From assembly GCF_963576545.1 (NCBI RefSeq), contig NC_083656.1:8188811-8252810 (forward strand): a stretch of DNA of 64,000 nucleotides, read 5' to 3'. The position numbers and the translations under genes were made by a program. This document shows positions 1 through 16,555 of the stretch, one piece after another. The notes under the pieces are model-generated. The model ran no database searches. It saw only the letters and a program-made list of their open reading frames with translations, and was not told the origin of the DNA. This DNA comes from Limanda limanda (lineage: Eukaryota; Chordata; Actinopteri; Pleuronectiformes; Pleuronectidae). Position 1 is the first letter of the stretch. Every line of letters starts with the position of its first letter.

Positions 1-617
1 ATGAGAATTAAACATATTTCCTCAACTACGATTTCTTAGGACTTTTAGTATGTTGCTCTGGACACCTCATAGAAATGATCTATGCTGAAAAAAATTATTT
101 TACAATTAGTCGGTCGTAAAACGCTACTTTGCCTGGACTGTTAGATAAGATATGAAATTGACCTATATGTCCCCTGATTTATGTAATGATAACATTTACT
201 GTTCCTTTCATTCCTATAGTTCTGGTTAAATGCTTTAATAGACATAAGGAGTTTAGGGGTGCAGGAGGTTGATTAAAACGAATGCTCGGAGAGTTTGCAT
301 GAATCATGAAGTCTGTCTCCGCTGACTGCAGGGATGATGTTTCAATTACGTGATGAAGATTAAAAAGGTCACAGAACTGGGTAGAGAGTGCACAGCTGCA
401 CGTCGGAGAGAAAATTGAGGAATTAGGATAAAACTCTAATTACAATCAGGGGGCTGATGAGTCTGTTTAAATTGTTTACGGTATGTTTCTATCCTTCTTC
501 CTACATTCTATATTTCCTTAGCATTTTTTAACGTCTTTTAAAACTTGTGTTGTCACTCATCACTAGTAGTCATGTTACACTGGTTAATCAAAACAATGAT
601 ATAATGTTACCAAACAG
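1..617 (+). other. dcakd: dcakd intron (partial) upstream of its second-last-but-one coding exon
   Basis: This stretch is AT-rich and has no open frame that resembles a protein. It ends in an acceptor (caaacag, 611-617) directly before a dcakd exon. By homology to human DCAKD, the missing first coding exon (about 40 residues with the P-loop) should lie upstream of base 1, so this is the 3' part of an intron. I see no recognisable repeat or RNA gene in it. Confidence 0.75.
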
Positions 618-2023
618 TCGTGGAGCCCAACACTCCGGCCTACTCTCGCATCGTCCGACACTTCGGGCCGGAGATCCTGCTGGAGAACGGAGAGATCAAC
701 AGAGAGAAGCTGGGTCAGATCATCTTCGCCGACGAGGAGAAAAGGAAGCTGCTGAACTCCATCACCCACCCGGAAATCCACAAAGCGATGCTCAAAGAGA
801 TCCTCTTCTACTTCCTCAGAGGTGAGCGAGGAATTGGGTTTGGCTCAATTATAGGTTGATGCAGGGAAGGGGAAGGAGGACTAGTTAGTGAGAGTGAGCC
901 AAGTCTGTTTGGCAGTAGAGGGATGGGCGTTGGGTCAGATCCTGGCAGCCACAAAGTGAGAGACAGGGTTTCAAAATATTGCCAGCATTTCATCAGGTAG
1001 AAGGTGAGAGTCAGAGCTAAAAAAACAACCTAAAACATAACTTAATAAAAAAGAATAACAACTTTCACTCTCTGATACCACTTCTTCTAAGTGTATTCGT
1101 TTCAACCAGAAAAAAACAACTGAAATGCAACACTTTCTTTTCTCGTGAATCACTTCCTCTTTGCTTTTAAAGTGTGAAGAAGAAGTTATTTCTGGAAGTG
1201 TAGTCAGCAAATTTCACATTATAAATTCCTACAAGTTAAACAGCAACATGCACCGTGTGCGAGACTTACGTTTCAACTTATTTAAAGGAAGTAATTCCAG
1301 GTATTGGACTCAGTTGCCAAAAAGGGGGAAATGGTATCAGAACTTACGTGTTGACACTAATTAATCCTGTTTCACGAAGCTTCTTCCGTCTCCTCAGGTT
1401 ATCGCTATGTCGTGCTGGACGTGCCTCTTCTCTTTGAAACCAGACGTCTCACTAAGTTTTTGAACCACACTGTTGTTGTTTACTGGTAAGTCCACCACTC
1501 ATCTCCCCGTCATCCCTGTAGATCTTTACCTTTAGGATTTATATTTTGAATCATTAAACTATTTGACGGTTTGTTTCTGACAGGCCTCGGCCATTAGGGG
1601 CAGTTTTTATATTTATATTAGTTATCGGTTACCTGTCTTCTTCTCTCGCCAACGTATTAGCATGACTCACTGCCTCTGGATTTTTTAACAAGGCGCCCTG
1701 GCTCCATAAATAACCTCCTTTGTCTGTTCCTTCTCAGTGACCCTGCCACTCAGCTGTCCCGCCTGATGCAGAGGGACGGCCTGACCCAGGAGCAGGCCGA
1801 GCAGCGCGTGGCCGCCCAGATGCCACTTAATGAAAAGCGCGGCCTGGCCAATCACGTTATCGAGAACTCGGGCGGCCGGGAGGACGCCCACCGGCAGGTC
1901 CTGCGGCTGCACACAAAGCTGGAGGACTCCATGGACTTCCTTTTAGTGAGGGTCATTGCAATCGCTGCCACCACTGGTGTGAGTGGGATTCTGCTCTATG
2001 CTGCCAAGATCCTTTTATCCTAA
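618..2023 (+). CDS. dcakd: Dephospho-CoA kinase domain-containing protein, 3' exons (5' end outside window)
   Basis: Three exons are visible: 618-821, 1398-1485 and 1738-2023 (stop TAA 2021-2023). All have AG acceptors, the first two have GT donors, and the frame joins cleanly into about 191 residues. Human DCAKD has 231, so only the N-terminal P-loop exon (about 40 residues) is missing. Family landmarks include [15 protein letters not shown], the THPEIHKAM segment, LDVPLLFE after the second junction (the conserved D-x-PLLFE of dephospho-CoA kinases), and [20 protein letters not shown], which matches the arginine-rich lid. The C-terminus is a hydrophobic stretch of about 20 residues ([20 protein letters not shown]), likely a membrane anchor as in the human protein. 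In the CoaE family this fold phosphorylates dephospho-CoA to CoA; whether DCAKD itself does so is less certain. The gene is convergent with c1ql1, as expected from human 17q21. The assignment is firm from the sequence match. Confidence 0.95.
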
Positions 2024-2457
2024 CAGAGGAAATTGGAGCTGTAAAAGAGTTCATTCCCAGATCTGGTCAATGACGTGGATGTGAACGGGAGAAGGCAGGT
2101 CGGAGGTAACGATGCAAATTACTGTGAGATTAGGTTCACACCACCCATCACTGCAGCTCGGGGGTGCGACGTGCACTGATTAACACGGAGTCACACTGTT
2201 GACATAACATGTGATGACAAATTGTTGTTTTGTGTGAAGGGTTTCTATGTGCAATTTCTGTGGGGTTTTACTGTGAGACACTAAAACATGAAGGCGATAC
2301 TGTACAAGCTCCAATTTACAACCTGTGCTTGAAACAGTGATGTCAGATCGGAGCTTAAAACCGGGAAAAAGCTTAATCATAATATAATGTTCCACACGTA
2401 GCTTATATTTGTAAAACCGTGAAGTATGATAGATTATAGAAAGGATAAGATCCTATT

Positions 2458-2620
2458 TGGCTACACCTATAGACTTTACATAAAGGTCGACGCCATGACA
2501 GCTCCCCAAAAGCGAAGCCAAATCATCCGGATCGCCCTCTGGTGGTTGGCTGCAGTATAGGACATAAGCCCTGCCTCCTCCATGCTAGCAGATGGAACAT
2601 AGGTCAAAATAAATAGTCAA
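2458..2620. repeat. Dispersed teleost repeat fragment
   Basis: The segment contains ATGACAGCTCCCCAAAAGCG followed by a GCCCTCTGGTGGTTGGCTGCAG-like stretch and CCTCCTCCATGCTAGCAGATGG. I recognise this wording as a high-copy interspersed repeat of percomorph fish genomes. I do not know its class, and the boundaries are approximate. Confidence 0.5.
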
Positions 2621-3404
2621 AGTACACGTCAAATACTTTTTTTCTGTCATTTTCGGTAGGTCTTAACAAACTGATGTTCATTCAAGTGTTGATTTAGTTG
2701 ATTTGTTTCATTCAGTTATTTGATGCTATAAATACCATGTGAAACCTGATGATCGACAGCTGAGACTTGATACTGTGGCTACACACCAAGAGAAAAGAAA
2801 GTGGCACCTGTCTCCGGGTTAATTCAGCTGAATGGTTGTGGGGGGAGGAGGTGAAGTCCATCTTTATAAACTGTTCCCTATGGTCACGCCTTTTGAAGCT
2901 GCTTAAAGTAGACATTCTGAGTGATTTCATAGATTAAATAAATGGTCATATGATTTAAACTGGATGGAATTCTCTCTCAGAAAATAAGTAAAATACTGAA
3001 TATGATGATTGTGAGGATACAGCATATGTAATGATTGTATGTTAATCACTGTATAATGAAGATTGACAGCAGATATTTGACAATCCATTTTTAATGGGAG
3101 CCGAGCGACTTTACACAAGATAACGACTATATTTATCACAGTATTTTCTTACACTTGAAGCTGTCCACTGTAAATACTTCAACCTGTGATGTGTTTCTTT
3201 CAGTGCACACTCGCCTGTAACATTTGTAATGTGAGCTGCTTAATTTTAACATAAATGATCCAACACCACTGATTTAAAGGAACAACTATCAGATGTGTCC
3301 GTGTGTTTTTCTGATTGTTGCCTGTAAGCAGATGTTCTGAATCCTCTGAACAACATCTGGCTCCCCAGATAAGGCATGTTTAGTCTATAAAAATTGATAA
3401 ATAC

Positions 3405-3560
3405 CATATATTATGATTTTCCTCTCGTTATATGAGTTTTTTTAATAAATTACAACTTTGTTATCATAATATTATGACTTTCCTCCCAATAACGACTTTA
3501 ATCTCAATTCTATGACCTCATTCTCATAATATAATGTCATTATTTCTGAGATCTCAGAAT
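3405..3560. repeat. Imperfect tandem AT-rich repeat (about 20-bp period)
   Basis: Degenerate units of the form 'ATAATATTATGACTTT' / 'CTCATAATATAATGTC' recur with roughly 20-base spacing. The unit ends in pyrimidine runs such as TCCTCTCG. It resembles short simple-sequence satellite tracts common in fish and has no coding potential. Confidence 0.45.
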
Positions 3561-4409
3561 TTGGCCTGAAAACTCAATCAATAAAAACATTCGACATTTT
3601 ACAGGGACTCGTGATATAGACAATGTTTTAAAATAATGTAATTATTTTAGACCAAATGATTCTCTGTTTAAAATCATTCATTAAGATTTTTGAAGAAAAT
3701 AATAAAATTCTCACACCTGAGAAGACTGAGAGCCAGTGAATGTGACAAAGAAGAAAAATATTGAATTAACCGTCAATCGACTATTGTATTAATTGGCTTA
3801 TTATTCCAGTTATTCCCTCTAATAATGAATTGTATCAGCAGCACTGAAATGCAGCATGTACGATTTCTTCATGATCTCCTACAGGAAATTGTGTTGAGTG
3901 ACAAGACTCGAGGAGAAGATAATGATGAACTTGTAGTAATGGTCCGTGGTGATGTCCTTGCTCATGTGCACATTAGAGCTTAGGCATGAGAATCCAGGCC
4001 CGGGGGGGGCTCACGCGTGGTGACATCACCCTGGCACCGAGGGCCCACTCAGCCTGCGTGGCTCACTTGGCCCCTACTGGTCTGCTCTTTGTTTTTATCA
4101 AGCCACCGTGGAATTAATGCAAAGTGACTCCTGCTGCTGCTGCGGTGGGTGAGTGGGTGGGGTGGGGGGGGTGAACCAGAGCCTGCATGGCCAAACATTT
4201 GGATACATATGCATTACACAAATCCGCTGCCCCGAACACAATGGGGGTCTCTTGAACACATGCAAACAGCCCGTACGCAGCACATCCACCCACGGAACAC
4301 ACCATGATGAAGATGCTATTCTTAGGCTGCTTTTTAAAAACCCTGCCTCCATCGTGTTGCAGGGGGGGGGGGGGTAACATGCTTCCCTGGCCATTCAGCT
4401 GTTCAGGAG

Positions 4410-5260
4410 TAGGGTTGCAAAGGGGCGGAAAGTTTCCGGTAAATTTCCGGAAACTTTCCATGGGAAGTTAAGCTCGGGAATTTTGGGAATTTTGAAAAAA
4501 AAAAAACTACGCAAATAAGACGCTGAGCAATAAAAACATAATTCAAAACTCTATTTTAAAGATGTATGGAATGCAGCACACACTGCACGTTGAGTTTCAA
4601 CCCTCCACTGTGCATCTTTCCATCACATGCACAGATAATTCCCAGCATCCTGCACACTACAGCAGGGCTACTGAGACCTGCTGTAGTGTGCAGGACTAGT
4701 CAGGTAAGTTTCGATGATATTACTGGGGAAATATATAAGCATGCTGATTGAGGATTGTTCATCTGTTCATCCAGCTTATTTCCATTCATTTATCCATCAA
4801 TTGTAAAATATGAGTACAGATGATTCCAATTGTTTGGAACTCATTATATCTCCGGCATTGCATTAGTGTTTTTTTTACAAACTTTTTCCTCATCTTATTC
4901 TTCAGAACAATGCCACGTGCACTCATGTGTGGAGACATTTCACCCCATCCAATGTAGAAGGAAAGGCTGTGTACATTTGCAAATACTGTGCAAAGACCTA
5001 TGTTAAGAATGACACAAAGATGCAGAAGCATATAGTCAAGTGCCCAAAGCTTCCTCAGGGCTCAAATCAGCCTATGACACAACAAAATGTTTATATTTAT
5101 GTCTGTATATGACAAGGTAAACACAGTAAGTATAAATTACCCACAACATTTCCAGTTTATTCCTGTTAATTCCCGTATATTCCCGTATATTCCCATTAAT
5201 TCCTGTTAATTCCCATGGAAAGTTTCCAACTTTGAATATTCCCGTAATTTTGCAACCCTA
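4410..5260. mobile_element. hAT-type DNA transposon, 851 bp, with intact ends and 8-bp target duplication
   Basis: The element starts TAGGGTTGCAAA and ends TTTTGCAACCCTA, which are terminal inverted repeats. It is flanked by a perfect 8-bp direct repeat TTCAGGAG at 4402-4409 and 5261-5268. An 8-bp target duplication with short TIRs is the signature of the hAT superfamily. Just inside both ends lie further copies of a GGAAAGTTTCC-like motif, probably subterminal transposase-binding repeats. At 851 bp it is far too short for a whole transposase. It retains only a BED-finger fragment (4927-5112), so it is non-autonomous. Exact matching target duplications argue for a fairly recent insertion. The family name is not assigned. 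Confidence 0.92.
4927..5112 (+). pseudogene. BED-type zinc-finger remnant of the hAT transposase
   Basis: The 61-codon frame encodes the hallmarks of a BED finger: an aromatic start (VWRHFTPS), a CKYC pair at 4978-4989 and HIVKC at 5029-5043 (C-x2-C ... H-x3-C). In hAT transposases this domain binds the transposon ends. Everything downstream (the RNase H-like catalytic core and the dimerisation domain) is absent, so this fragment cannot catalyse transposition. It lies wholly within the TIR-bounded element. I see no sign that it was taken over as a host gene. Confidence 0.8.
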
Positions 5261-5293
5261 TTCAGGAGAGATTTCCAAGTGGGCCGCCTCTCA

Positions 5294-5320
5294 GCCTCTG
5301 TCTCAAGCTCAGACAGAGGC
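5294..5320. repeat. Perfect 10-bp inverted repeat (7-nt loop)
   Basis: GCCTCTGTCT (5294-5303) and AGACAGAGGC (5311-5320) are exact reverse complements around CAAGCTC. The hairpin begins 26 bp after the hAT target duplication. There is no tract of T after it and no gene next to it, so no function is claimed. Confidence 0.8.
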
Positions 5321-6020
5321 CAGATGCAGCGCGTGGAGAGAAAGACTATATCTGTACCAGCGAGTGTGAACGCTCCCGGGCCCAGGAGGCCGGCAAAGTC
5401 TCAGTCTGAATATAAAGTGGCTTTAATTCTGTCTGCGATGAGCTGAAAGGTGAAAGTCCTAAGTTGCCTCGTTACACGTTGTAAAAGTCCATGGACGCAG
5501 GCACAGCCCCCCCGCTGCTTTATTGCGTGTTGTGGGTCCGCTCCGGGAGCAGAGCGAGTAATTTTCGGATGGCAGGGGGTAAAGACTTATATAATTCCAC
5601 CATCATGTTCAGAGAGCCGGCCCCGGGCGCCACAGTGTGTCAACATTTCGGAATCTCCTGTCTGAGTGGTTTTTCATCATTCCCCTTGCCCAGCGCCCAG
5701 AGCAAAGGTAAAACAGTTTGGGCAGAAGCAAGCAGCTTTGCACCAAACACAACGGCAGCTCCAGATAACTGACAGTCCAAACACATTCTCAATAAGGTTG
5801 TTTTGTGTGTGAAGAAGTGTTTTGCTCCTCTGGGAAGAAGCCACGCAGTCTGAGGATTACAGGTTGTGCCCATTTTAGAGGCTTATCATTTAATGCAGTG
5901 TTTTCTTTATAGACACATTCTAGCTATTGTGTTTATGAGTGTGAAACAAATGTTTATGTAGATGCAGCAGAGAGGTCTTAATCATATTTTTTGTTTCTAA
6001 ACCTCAAAGATTCTACACAC
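5321..6020. other. Intergenic, moderately GC-rich, nothing recognised
   Basis: The stretch 5330-5800 is richer in CpG than its surroundings, but no frame resembles a known protein and I see no splice-bounded exon. Short open frames here (for example 5491-5772) are low-complexity and overlap one another. Confidence 0.5.
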
Positions 6021-6345
6021 TTAAAGGACCAGTGTGTAGGATTTAGGGGCATCAGAATTCCGTAATTATATTTTAATTGCTGTATAATCTGCTGTAACTA
6101 AGAATTAATATGTTTCCATTTCGCTAAAAAGAATCCATATCAATTTGGGGAGCGAGTCCTCTTCCATAGTGTCAGCCATGTTGCACCACCATGTTTCTAC
6201 AGTAGCCCAGAATGGCCAAACCAAACAATCAGGCCTTTCACGTTTTTGTCATTACCTGAACTCAGGTGCTACGACTCCCTTGGAAAGGAGAGTAAAGATT
6301 TAACTTCTGGTTTTTCGCTCAAAAACGATATAGTTCGGCGACATA
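6021..6345. repeat. Interspersed repeat with TTAAAGGACCAG terminus
   Basis: The repeat begins TTAAAGGACCAGTGTGTAGG and contains GCCATGTTGCACCACCATGT and TTTCTACAGTAGCCCAGAA, text I recognise as a very abundant percomorph interspersed repeat. The start is the reverse complement of the 3' end of the separate copy that finishes at 20931 (CTAAATTCTACAGG...TACCTTTAA). The family therefore has terminal inverted repeats and is probably a non-autonomous DNA transposon. The right end here is degraded and the limit is approximate. Confidence 0.65.
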
Positions 6346-7944
6346 CAATTCTTTTAAGTCTTTAAGTCACACCATATATTTCTTTCCATGTGAGATAGAA
6401 GTACCCTGACTCTCAATATATGCAAAGGTTTTTATTTACGACAACAGCCTGAGATTTAAAAATAAAATAACTCTTGAGATACTGGATATTTTGGTTGTTT
6501 TGTGGTAAACATTACGTAACAATGAATTACCTGATCACAACCGACATGATATTCACGGTTGTGGTAAACGGTTGAGACGTTGCTATTGCACCTGACGATT
6601 GAGGGTAGTGTCACGTTGGTCTTCTTGACATCACGAATAAACCAGATTTTTCTACAAACACAATAGATACCATTCAGACTTGTGGCTTCTACAGGAGCAT
6701 ATAACACTGTCTCACATTGTCATAACTTAGTCTACCTTGGTTTTATTATAGCTGATAATCAAAATCTCTATTCAGAAAATGAATGGGATCTTTACGTGTG
6801 GAACCAGGCTGTTGAGCTCTACTGGATCAGCGATGAGGAACTCTCGGTGACGTCACACATGCAGCTCCTCACCAGTGGGTCGACTGGCCTGGGCAACTCC
6901 AGTGCTCTTGAACTCTGACATCTGGTGTCATGCTAAGGGGGGGGGGGCACTAGCAGCGCCTCCGCACCCCCGTTGTCAGGCTGCATCCACGAGACCACGA
7001 TGAGGTGAAGAGACAGGCACCACGCCAGCGAAGCATCCCCAGCCACATGACTCAACCTGTCCCTGTGCATTAGCCCCGGCTCAGTCAGGACCGTGAGGGA
7101 ACAAGGCCGCTGGTGCTGAGTCACTGACACACTGGACAGTTCCCAGCTGAAGCTTTATGATGGGGAAGGGAATCACTGCATGTTGTATACTTGTATTTTA
7201 TTTGGTGTTTAATCCACTTATTGTGGAATTTATCAGTTCAAAGCATCGACCACAGATTAATGACCTTTAAGCTCCTCCTCACTCCAAAATAAAGGATTCT
7301 GACAACTTAGGAAACTTGACATGAAATACAGTGTAAAAGAGTTTATATGTATATGCTGTGTTTCCGATTGTAGTCAGAAGGCTGCAGCTCCAGTGGACAC
7401 ATTACACGGTTTATTTTTAACATCCAAGGTGATACACGGGCTTTGTGACGACCCTTTAGATAACAGGTCGGAAGAGGTTGGCAGAGCAGCTGTTATTGAC
7501 AGACAGACGGCACCGAGGAGACACAGATATTAAACCACGCTTGCGGCGCGGCGGAACGGACGCCGGCCGGTCACTGACTCCACAGCTTCACACAAACCGG
7601 AAGCATAGGTGCAAAAGTTTGCACAGATATTCATTTGATTTGCCTAAAGATTTGGTTTATGACCAGATACTTGAAAAACCAAAGACACTCATATCAGCTT
7701 TGTGCGTCCTGAAGTGAAAAACACAAAAAGAAAACACATCGTGCAATTACTGGCTATCGACAAGAGTCGCTGATGATTGGACGGACAAACTTGTCAATTT
7801 GTTTAACAGTGATTTGCTGTTGTGTTTCTTCTTCTTCACGACCAGTGTAGCTCCAGCTATACTTTGTGTTCAGTGCAGATTTATTCAAAGCAGCATCACT
7901 AGCATGACTCTACTATAGCTCTAGTCATAGTTCTCATAGTAATA
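6346..7944. other. Intergenic, no gene seen
   Basis: This holds a poly-G run near 6938-6947 and scattered AT-rich DNA. No frame in 6346-7944 resembles a known protein, and no exon flanked by good splice sites stands out. Confidence 0.5.
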
Positions 7945-8290
7945 AGAATACTAATACACTTTATTTTTATAGCACTTTTCAAAAAATGATGAACTTATTA
8001 AATAAAAAGCAGTTTGAATGTCAGGGGACCATTAATCAAAAGACCTGAAATAGAATACACCATTATAAATAAATAAAATAATCATTTAAAATAGGGAACT
8101 CAAAAGATTGAAAGTTCGGACAATCCAAGTCAAAGCACATTTATACAAATATGTTTTCAAGAGGATAAGGAGTCAGACGGTCTGATCTCCTGGAGAAGTT
8201 TGTTCCTCCCTTGGTCCTCAGACTGTAGATCGTGGAGCAGCGAGTAAATTCCTGGATAAGGATATGAACTTCCGACCACGCATGAACTTT
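7945..8290 (-). repeat. Degraded interspersed repeat (probable LINE/SINE 3' remnant)
   Basis: The phrase ACTTTATTTTTATAGCACTT followed by TTCAAAAAATG resembles the reverse complement of a fish retroelement 3' end. The following 300 bases contain GGAGTCAGACGGTCTGATCT and CCTTGGTCCTCAGACTG, which look like continuing repeat body. The class is inferred from resemblance only. Confidence 0.4.
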
Positions 8291-8792
8291 GTGGTGATGC
8301 ACTTGAGCCATAAATCTTATTAAAGTATCTTAAAATAAGTTCTGATGTAGTGTTAGCTATCTGGATGGAATCACAGTCGTGTTTTCTTTTCTTTTATCAC
8401 TATGTGCTTGTCCCATGTTGAAATGTAAGAATACCAGAATAGGACTTGTGTTGTCGTGCAGTTTTTGTCGTCTTTTTCTTCTCAGCTGCACTCCAGTAAA
8501 ACACTACGTGCATGTGAGCAGGTGGCTGTGTATTTAGAGGGAGGAAGCGTGCATGAGTGTGACCGGCAATTTAGCTCGACGGTTAAAGCATCTATCTCTA
8601 ATTTGGATCTCCCCCGGTGAGTGAGGATGCTCACGATAACAACACAGAGGGCTCATTAACGTCACTTTCAGACATTTCAGAGGAGGTTCTCTTTCCAAGC
8701 CCGTCCATTCTCCTGTCTAATGGAGACTGCAGACGGATGCACGGACACACATGCACGCTGACCCGAGCGCTCACACACACGTGGACCCGCCG

Positions 8793-8816
8793 ACACACAC
8801 ACACACACACACACAC
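8793..8816. repeat. (AC)12 microsatellite
   Basis: An uninterrupted AC dinucleotide array, with shorter ACAC stretches just upstream. It lies in intergenic DNA between dcakd and c1ql1. Confidence 0.95.
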
Positions 8817-9579
8817 GCTCTGCAGCAGCCTGATAAGCCCAACGCCTCACCAATTGGCCCCAGCAAATGTCAAGCTGAAGCCATCTCGCTGATAGGGAGT
8901 GGGTGGGAGTGAATGAATCTAAAACATTTCCCCTCAGTTACGTTTGCACACGCCGGAGATACCTTCAATTAAAACAAGTCTGCAACAGAGACATAATCTT
9001 TCAAATCCCTCTACTTAGACGAGATGGAAAAAACAGGGCAAAGCAGAACATTTCAAATCAGCTCCTCAGCCGCGTCCAAGAGACGAAGCTTACGTCAACA
9101 AAAAGCGGATTATAGCACGTCTCAGGGGAAGACTTATCTCCTAACCCTGGATCTGCTTAAAGTTTGGGGAGGACGTGAGAGGAAGCGAGAGTCAAACGTT
9201 CAGACGCCTCGTTCGGCCCTGATGCTGTTTCATCAGGAATTAGCACCGGCCCCCAGAGTGAGTGTCCTGTTGGGTGGGTTGTTCCGCTAAAGTCACCATC
9301 CAAAAATTAGGAGGAATGGGGTTTGTGTTGCTTACACAAGCACAATTGTTTGAGTGAGGATCACCCAGTTTTACAGGAATGAGGCAAAGATGGTGCCTGC
9401 CAAGAGAGTTCTTACAGGTTTGTGTTTCTTTAGGGGGCTTAAACCTCTGATGTCAGCGAGACTCTGACCTTGATAAACGACTCCAAAAAAGGAAGACTCA
9501 TTTTATCTGAGCAGCAAAACGTTATTTATTAACAGGATAGTTTGATAGAAGTTCATTATCTCAGCCAAGTTTATGTTTT
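8817..9579. other. Intergenic, no gene seen
   Basis: Mixed-composition sequence. Short open frames (for example 9024-9290) show no family resemblance and no supporting splice signals. Confidence 0.45.
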
Positions 9580-9950
9580 CGTTTTTTTGGGGTTGGTTGA
9601 TTTGTATGTTTGCTTGTCTGTGAGCAAAAAAACACCAAACCGATTTCCATAAAACTTGGTGGAAAGATGAAGTATGGGTCTGGAAGGAACCCCTTCAATT
9701 TTGGTGTGAATCCTGATCGGGGGCGGATCCAGGAATATTTCTCTTTTTCCCTTTAACATTGTGAGATATCCTGTTTTGTTTGTTCATAGGATTATGCAAA
9801 AACCATTCAACCAATTTCCTGAAAATTGTTAAAAGGGGTGGGTCATGACTCAAAGAGGAACCTAGAAAATTTTGGTGTGGATCCCAACCAGAGGTAGGAT
9901 CCAGGGTTATTTATTTCATTTTCATTAACATTTTAATTGATTTCTTAGAG
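9580..9950 (+). repeat. Dispersed repeat, 'ACTTGGTGGAAAGATG' family, copy 1
   Basis: This holds CCGATTTCCATAAAACTTGG, then GGAAAGATGAAGTATGGGTC, then a 'TTTTGGTGTGAATCC' block, and then a second degenerate round ('AATTTTGGTGTGGATCCC', 9869-9890). The same phrases recur at 13780-14110, 18475-18640 and, inverted, at 53430-53590. I recognise it as a high-copy fish repeat but cannot name the class. Confidence 0.6.
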
Positions 9951-12203
9951 AATAATTCATGGTTCTTGAAAAAAAATCAGGTGTTTGTGGATTGAGAATT
10001 ATAATGTGGTTTCACGAGGGGACTATAAGAAGAAAGGCACAAAAAACCTGCCTATCTATGAATTCAGGTGCATTTTTTTTTCACTCTCATTTATTCATTT
10101 TGAAACAGCAAGGGCTGTTGATCCTTTTATCTTTATGGTCTCTAAGTATTATAAATAAAGTGAATAGGTTGCATCTAAAAGACGAGTTTGCGTTTCTCCT
10201 TGAGGACTTGAGGAAACTAGGCTACAGACGTTGCAGACGCCCAGGCAGCGTTCACATTCAGTGGGTTCAGCAGTGAAAGCTGTTTCTCGCCGTCCGGAGG
10301 CATTTGTCTTTGACGTCGTGACATGAAGTCTCTAATTTGACGATGTGCTCATCCGTCCTGCAAGCGGAAAACAGTCTGTGCTAGTGTTCAGCCCCCCCCT
10401 GGCTCGGCTGACCTCTGCTTAGGCACGGACCCTCGCTCTTAATTGTGTCTGGAGGAAGTTCCTTGTCTTAAGACAGGCTTTGAGTTTAGACCAGAGGGCG
10501 GAACCACAAAGAGGAGCTGAGCAAACAAGATGCTCCGACGCAGCACAGCAGGGCGATCCAGTGTCTTGTCTCTTCAATCAAGTGTCACACTGATTTACAG
10601 CTTCCACCAAATTAATCAAGTGAGTTTCAATCTTTATGACAGGAAACAGTGTGCTGACATTCAGCTTCAGAAGCATCAGCGTCTGAGCAGTTGTTCATTT
10701 CGACATGGTCTCATATTTACATCTCCTCACACCCTCGGAACTCTTCTTCTCGAACTGTGAACTCTGCGTTTCAGACGCGACCCACGACGAAGGCAAATTA
10801 CGTCCGAGAGAACGTCATGAAATCAAAGTGAGCTCTTTAGAAAACACAGAACACATATTGGTTTTCACAGCTCAGGCCCGGAAGCCGTGTTCTCGTCTGT
10901 CACAGTCGCTGCGGAGCCTAATTCGCCCCGGACGACTTCTCGCTGCTGATCTGAGCTTTGTCATGATATGTTCTAACACCCGTCCCCCCCCCCCCCAACT
11001 CTCTGCCTCCGTATCTCAGCATCTTCACACACATCTCTGCTTTGATTTTGAAACAAAAATGATCTCCCGCTTCATTTGGCATTTACTCCAGCTGTATTTT
11101 CACCCCCCTCTCTCCCACCCCCTCTCAGTGATCACCTCAGTGTTGATTGCCGCTCTCGTGTGTAACATTCGCACAACCGACGGCTGGTTTCATCTGGGAA
11201 ATGAGGCGACACTAACCAGTTGATCTGTGAGGAAATGCAAAAAGCCCATTTTTAATGAAAAGTCATGGCCATTAAAAAGCAACAGCAACAGATGCTCTCT
11301 AAACCCACATCAGATATTTAAGTGTTTTAAATCACTGCAGCTCGCTTCGTCATTTGTTGAAACATTTGTTGAAACATACAGAACATTTGAACACATGTTG
11401 CATGCGTGAATCAAATAAATAATCTAATTCTCAAATCAGCACACTGACAACACGACACGATATAACAGCACGACTATCTATCAACAGCTATATCGTTTAA
11501 ATAGACACAGTAAAACGCATGTGCACTGACACCACTTTGACTTTGTTCAGACGACAAGATATCATATCAGATTTACACGATTTATACGATGTTATTTTTT
11601 CAGATCATCACACTGAGACACACAACACATCCCGGTGACACTGTCACCGCCATTCAACGCAATCGTAATCTCATTGTGGCGTTTTCCATATTCGACAAAC
11701 AAAAATAACCCTACCTCAGTCTTTGAAGCACGACATCTTATCACACACACACACACACACACAACGCAATCGCAACATAAATCTGAACAGCACATTTACA
11801 AACGCCGCCGCCGTGACTGTTGGATCTCCAGACTGGGATGTGAAATGACAGCTCAAAAATGAGGTGAGGCTTCGGCGCCGTCGGAACTGTTACGGCCCCT
11901 CAGCGTGACTCATGGCAGTGATTGACACCGTTACGTTGCTGGCGTCCGCTCTGAGCAGCAGCATGCAGGCACAGCTGCGTGGAACGGAACGTATGGATGA
12001 GGAGGTCGACGGTTACCGATAGCCACAGACACACAGCCCTATAGTGTCAGTCCTGACCTCAAAAACAAGAAAAGAAAGAATCTGAATCGTGAATCTGTGG
12101 CTATGGGCAACATGGACCTCTCTGTGGGAGCCGAGTGAAAGTCAGGGACTGAGTGTCTTCTGGCTGTGACCTTTCACCTCCGAGCCGGCGTCCTGTCCGG
12201 CCC
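9951..12203. other. Intergenic and c1ql1 3' flank
   Basis: The right part (from 12203 downwards) should contain the c1ql1 3' UTR, transcribed leftward. No strong reverse-strand AATAAA is close to the stop; an ATTAAA on the minus strand near 11250 is a weak candidate. A TGACGTC-type CRE core lies near 10312. The open frame at 10705-11223 is not recognisable as a protein. A short CA array lies at 11742-11763. Confidence 0.5.
11742..11763. repeat. (CA)11 microsatellite
   Basis: A short uninterrupted CA array in the presumed c1ql1 downstream flank. Confidence 0.9.

Positions 12204-16555
<4,352 letters not shown>

Larger units (their letters stand above)
2024..4401 (+). other. dcakd 3' UTR and downstream flank, no gene seen
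   Basis: This begins with the dcakd 3' UTR. Candidate polyadenylation signals (AATAAA) occur near 2607 and 2935, but I cannot choose between them. The stretch contains a dispersed repeat at about 2458-2620 and an imperfect tandem AT-rich repeat at about 3405-3560. A (G)12 run sits near 4362-4373. No convincing coding exon is present. Confidence 0.6.

Noticed and set aside
10705..11223. 172-codon open frame
   Set aside because: No resemblance to a known family, low-complexity ends and no splice or promoter support. Likely a chance frame in the c1ql1 downstream flank.
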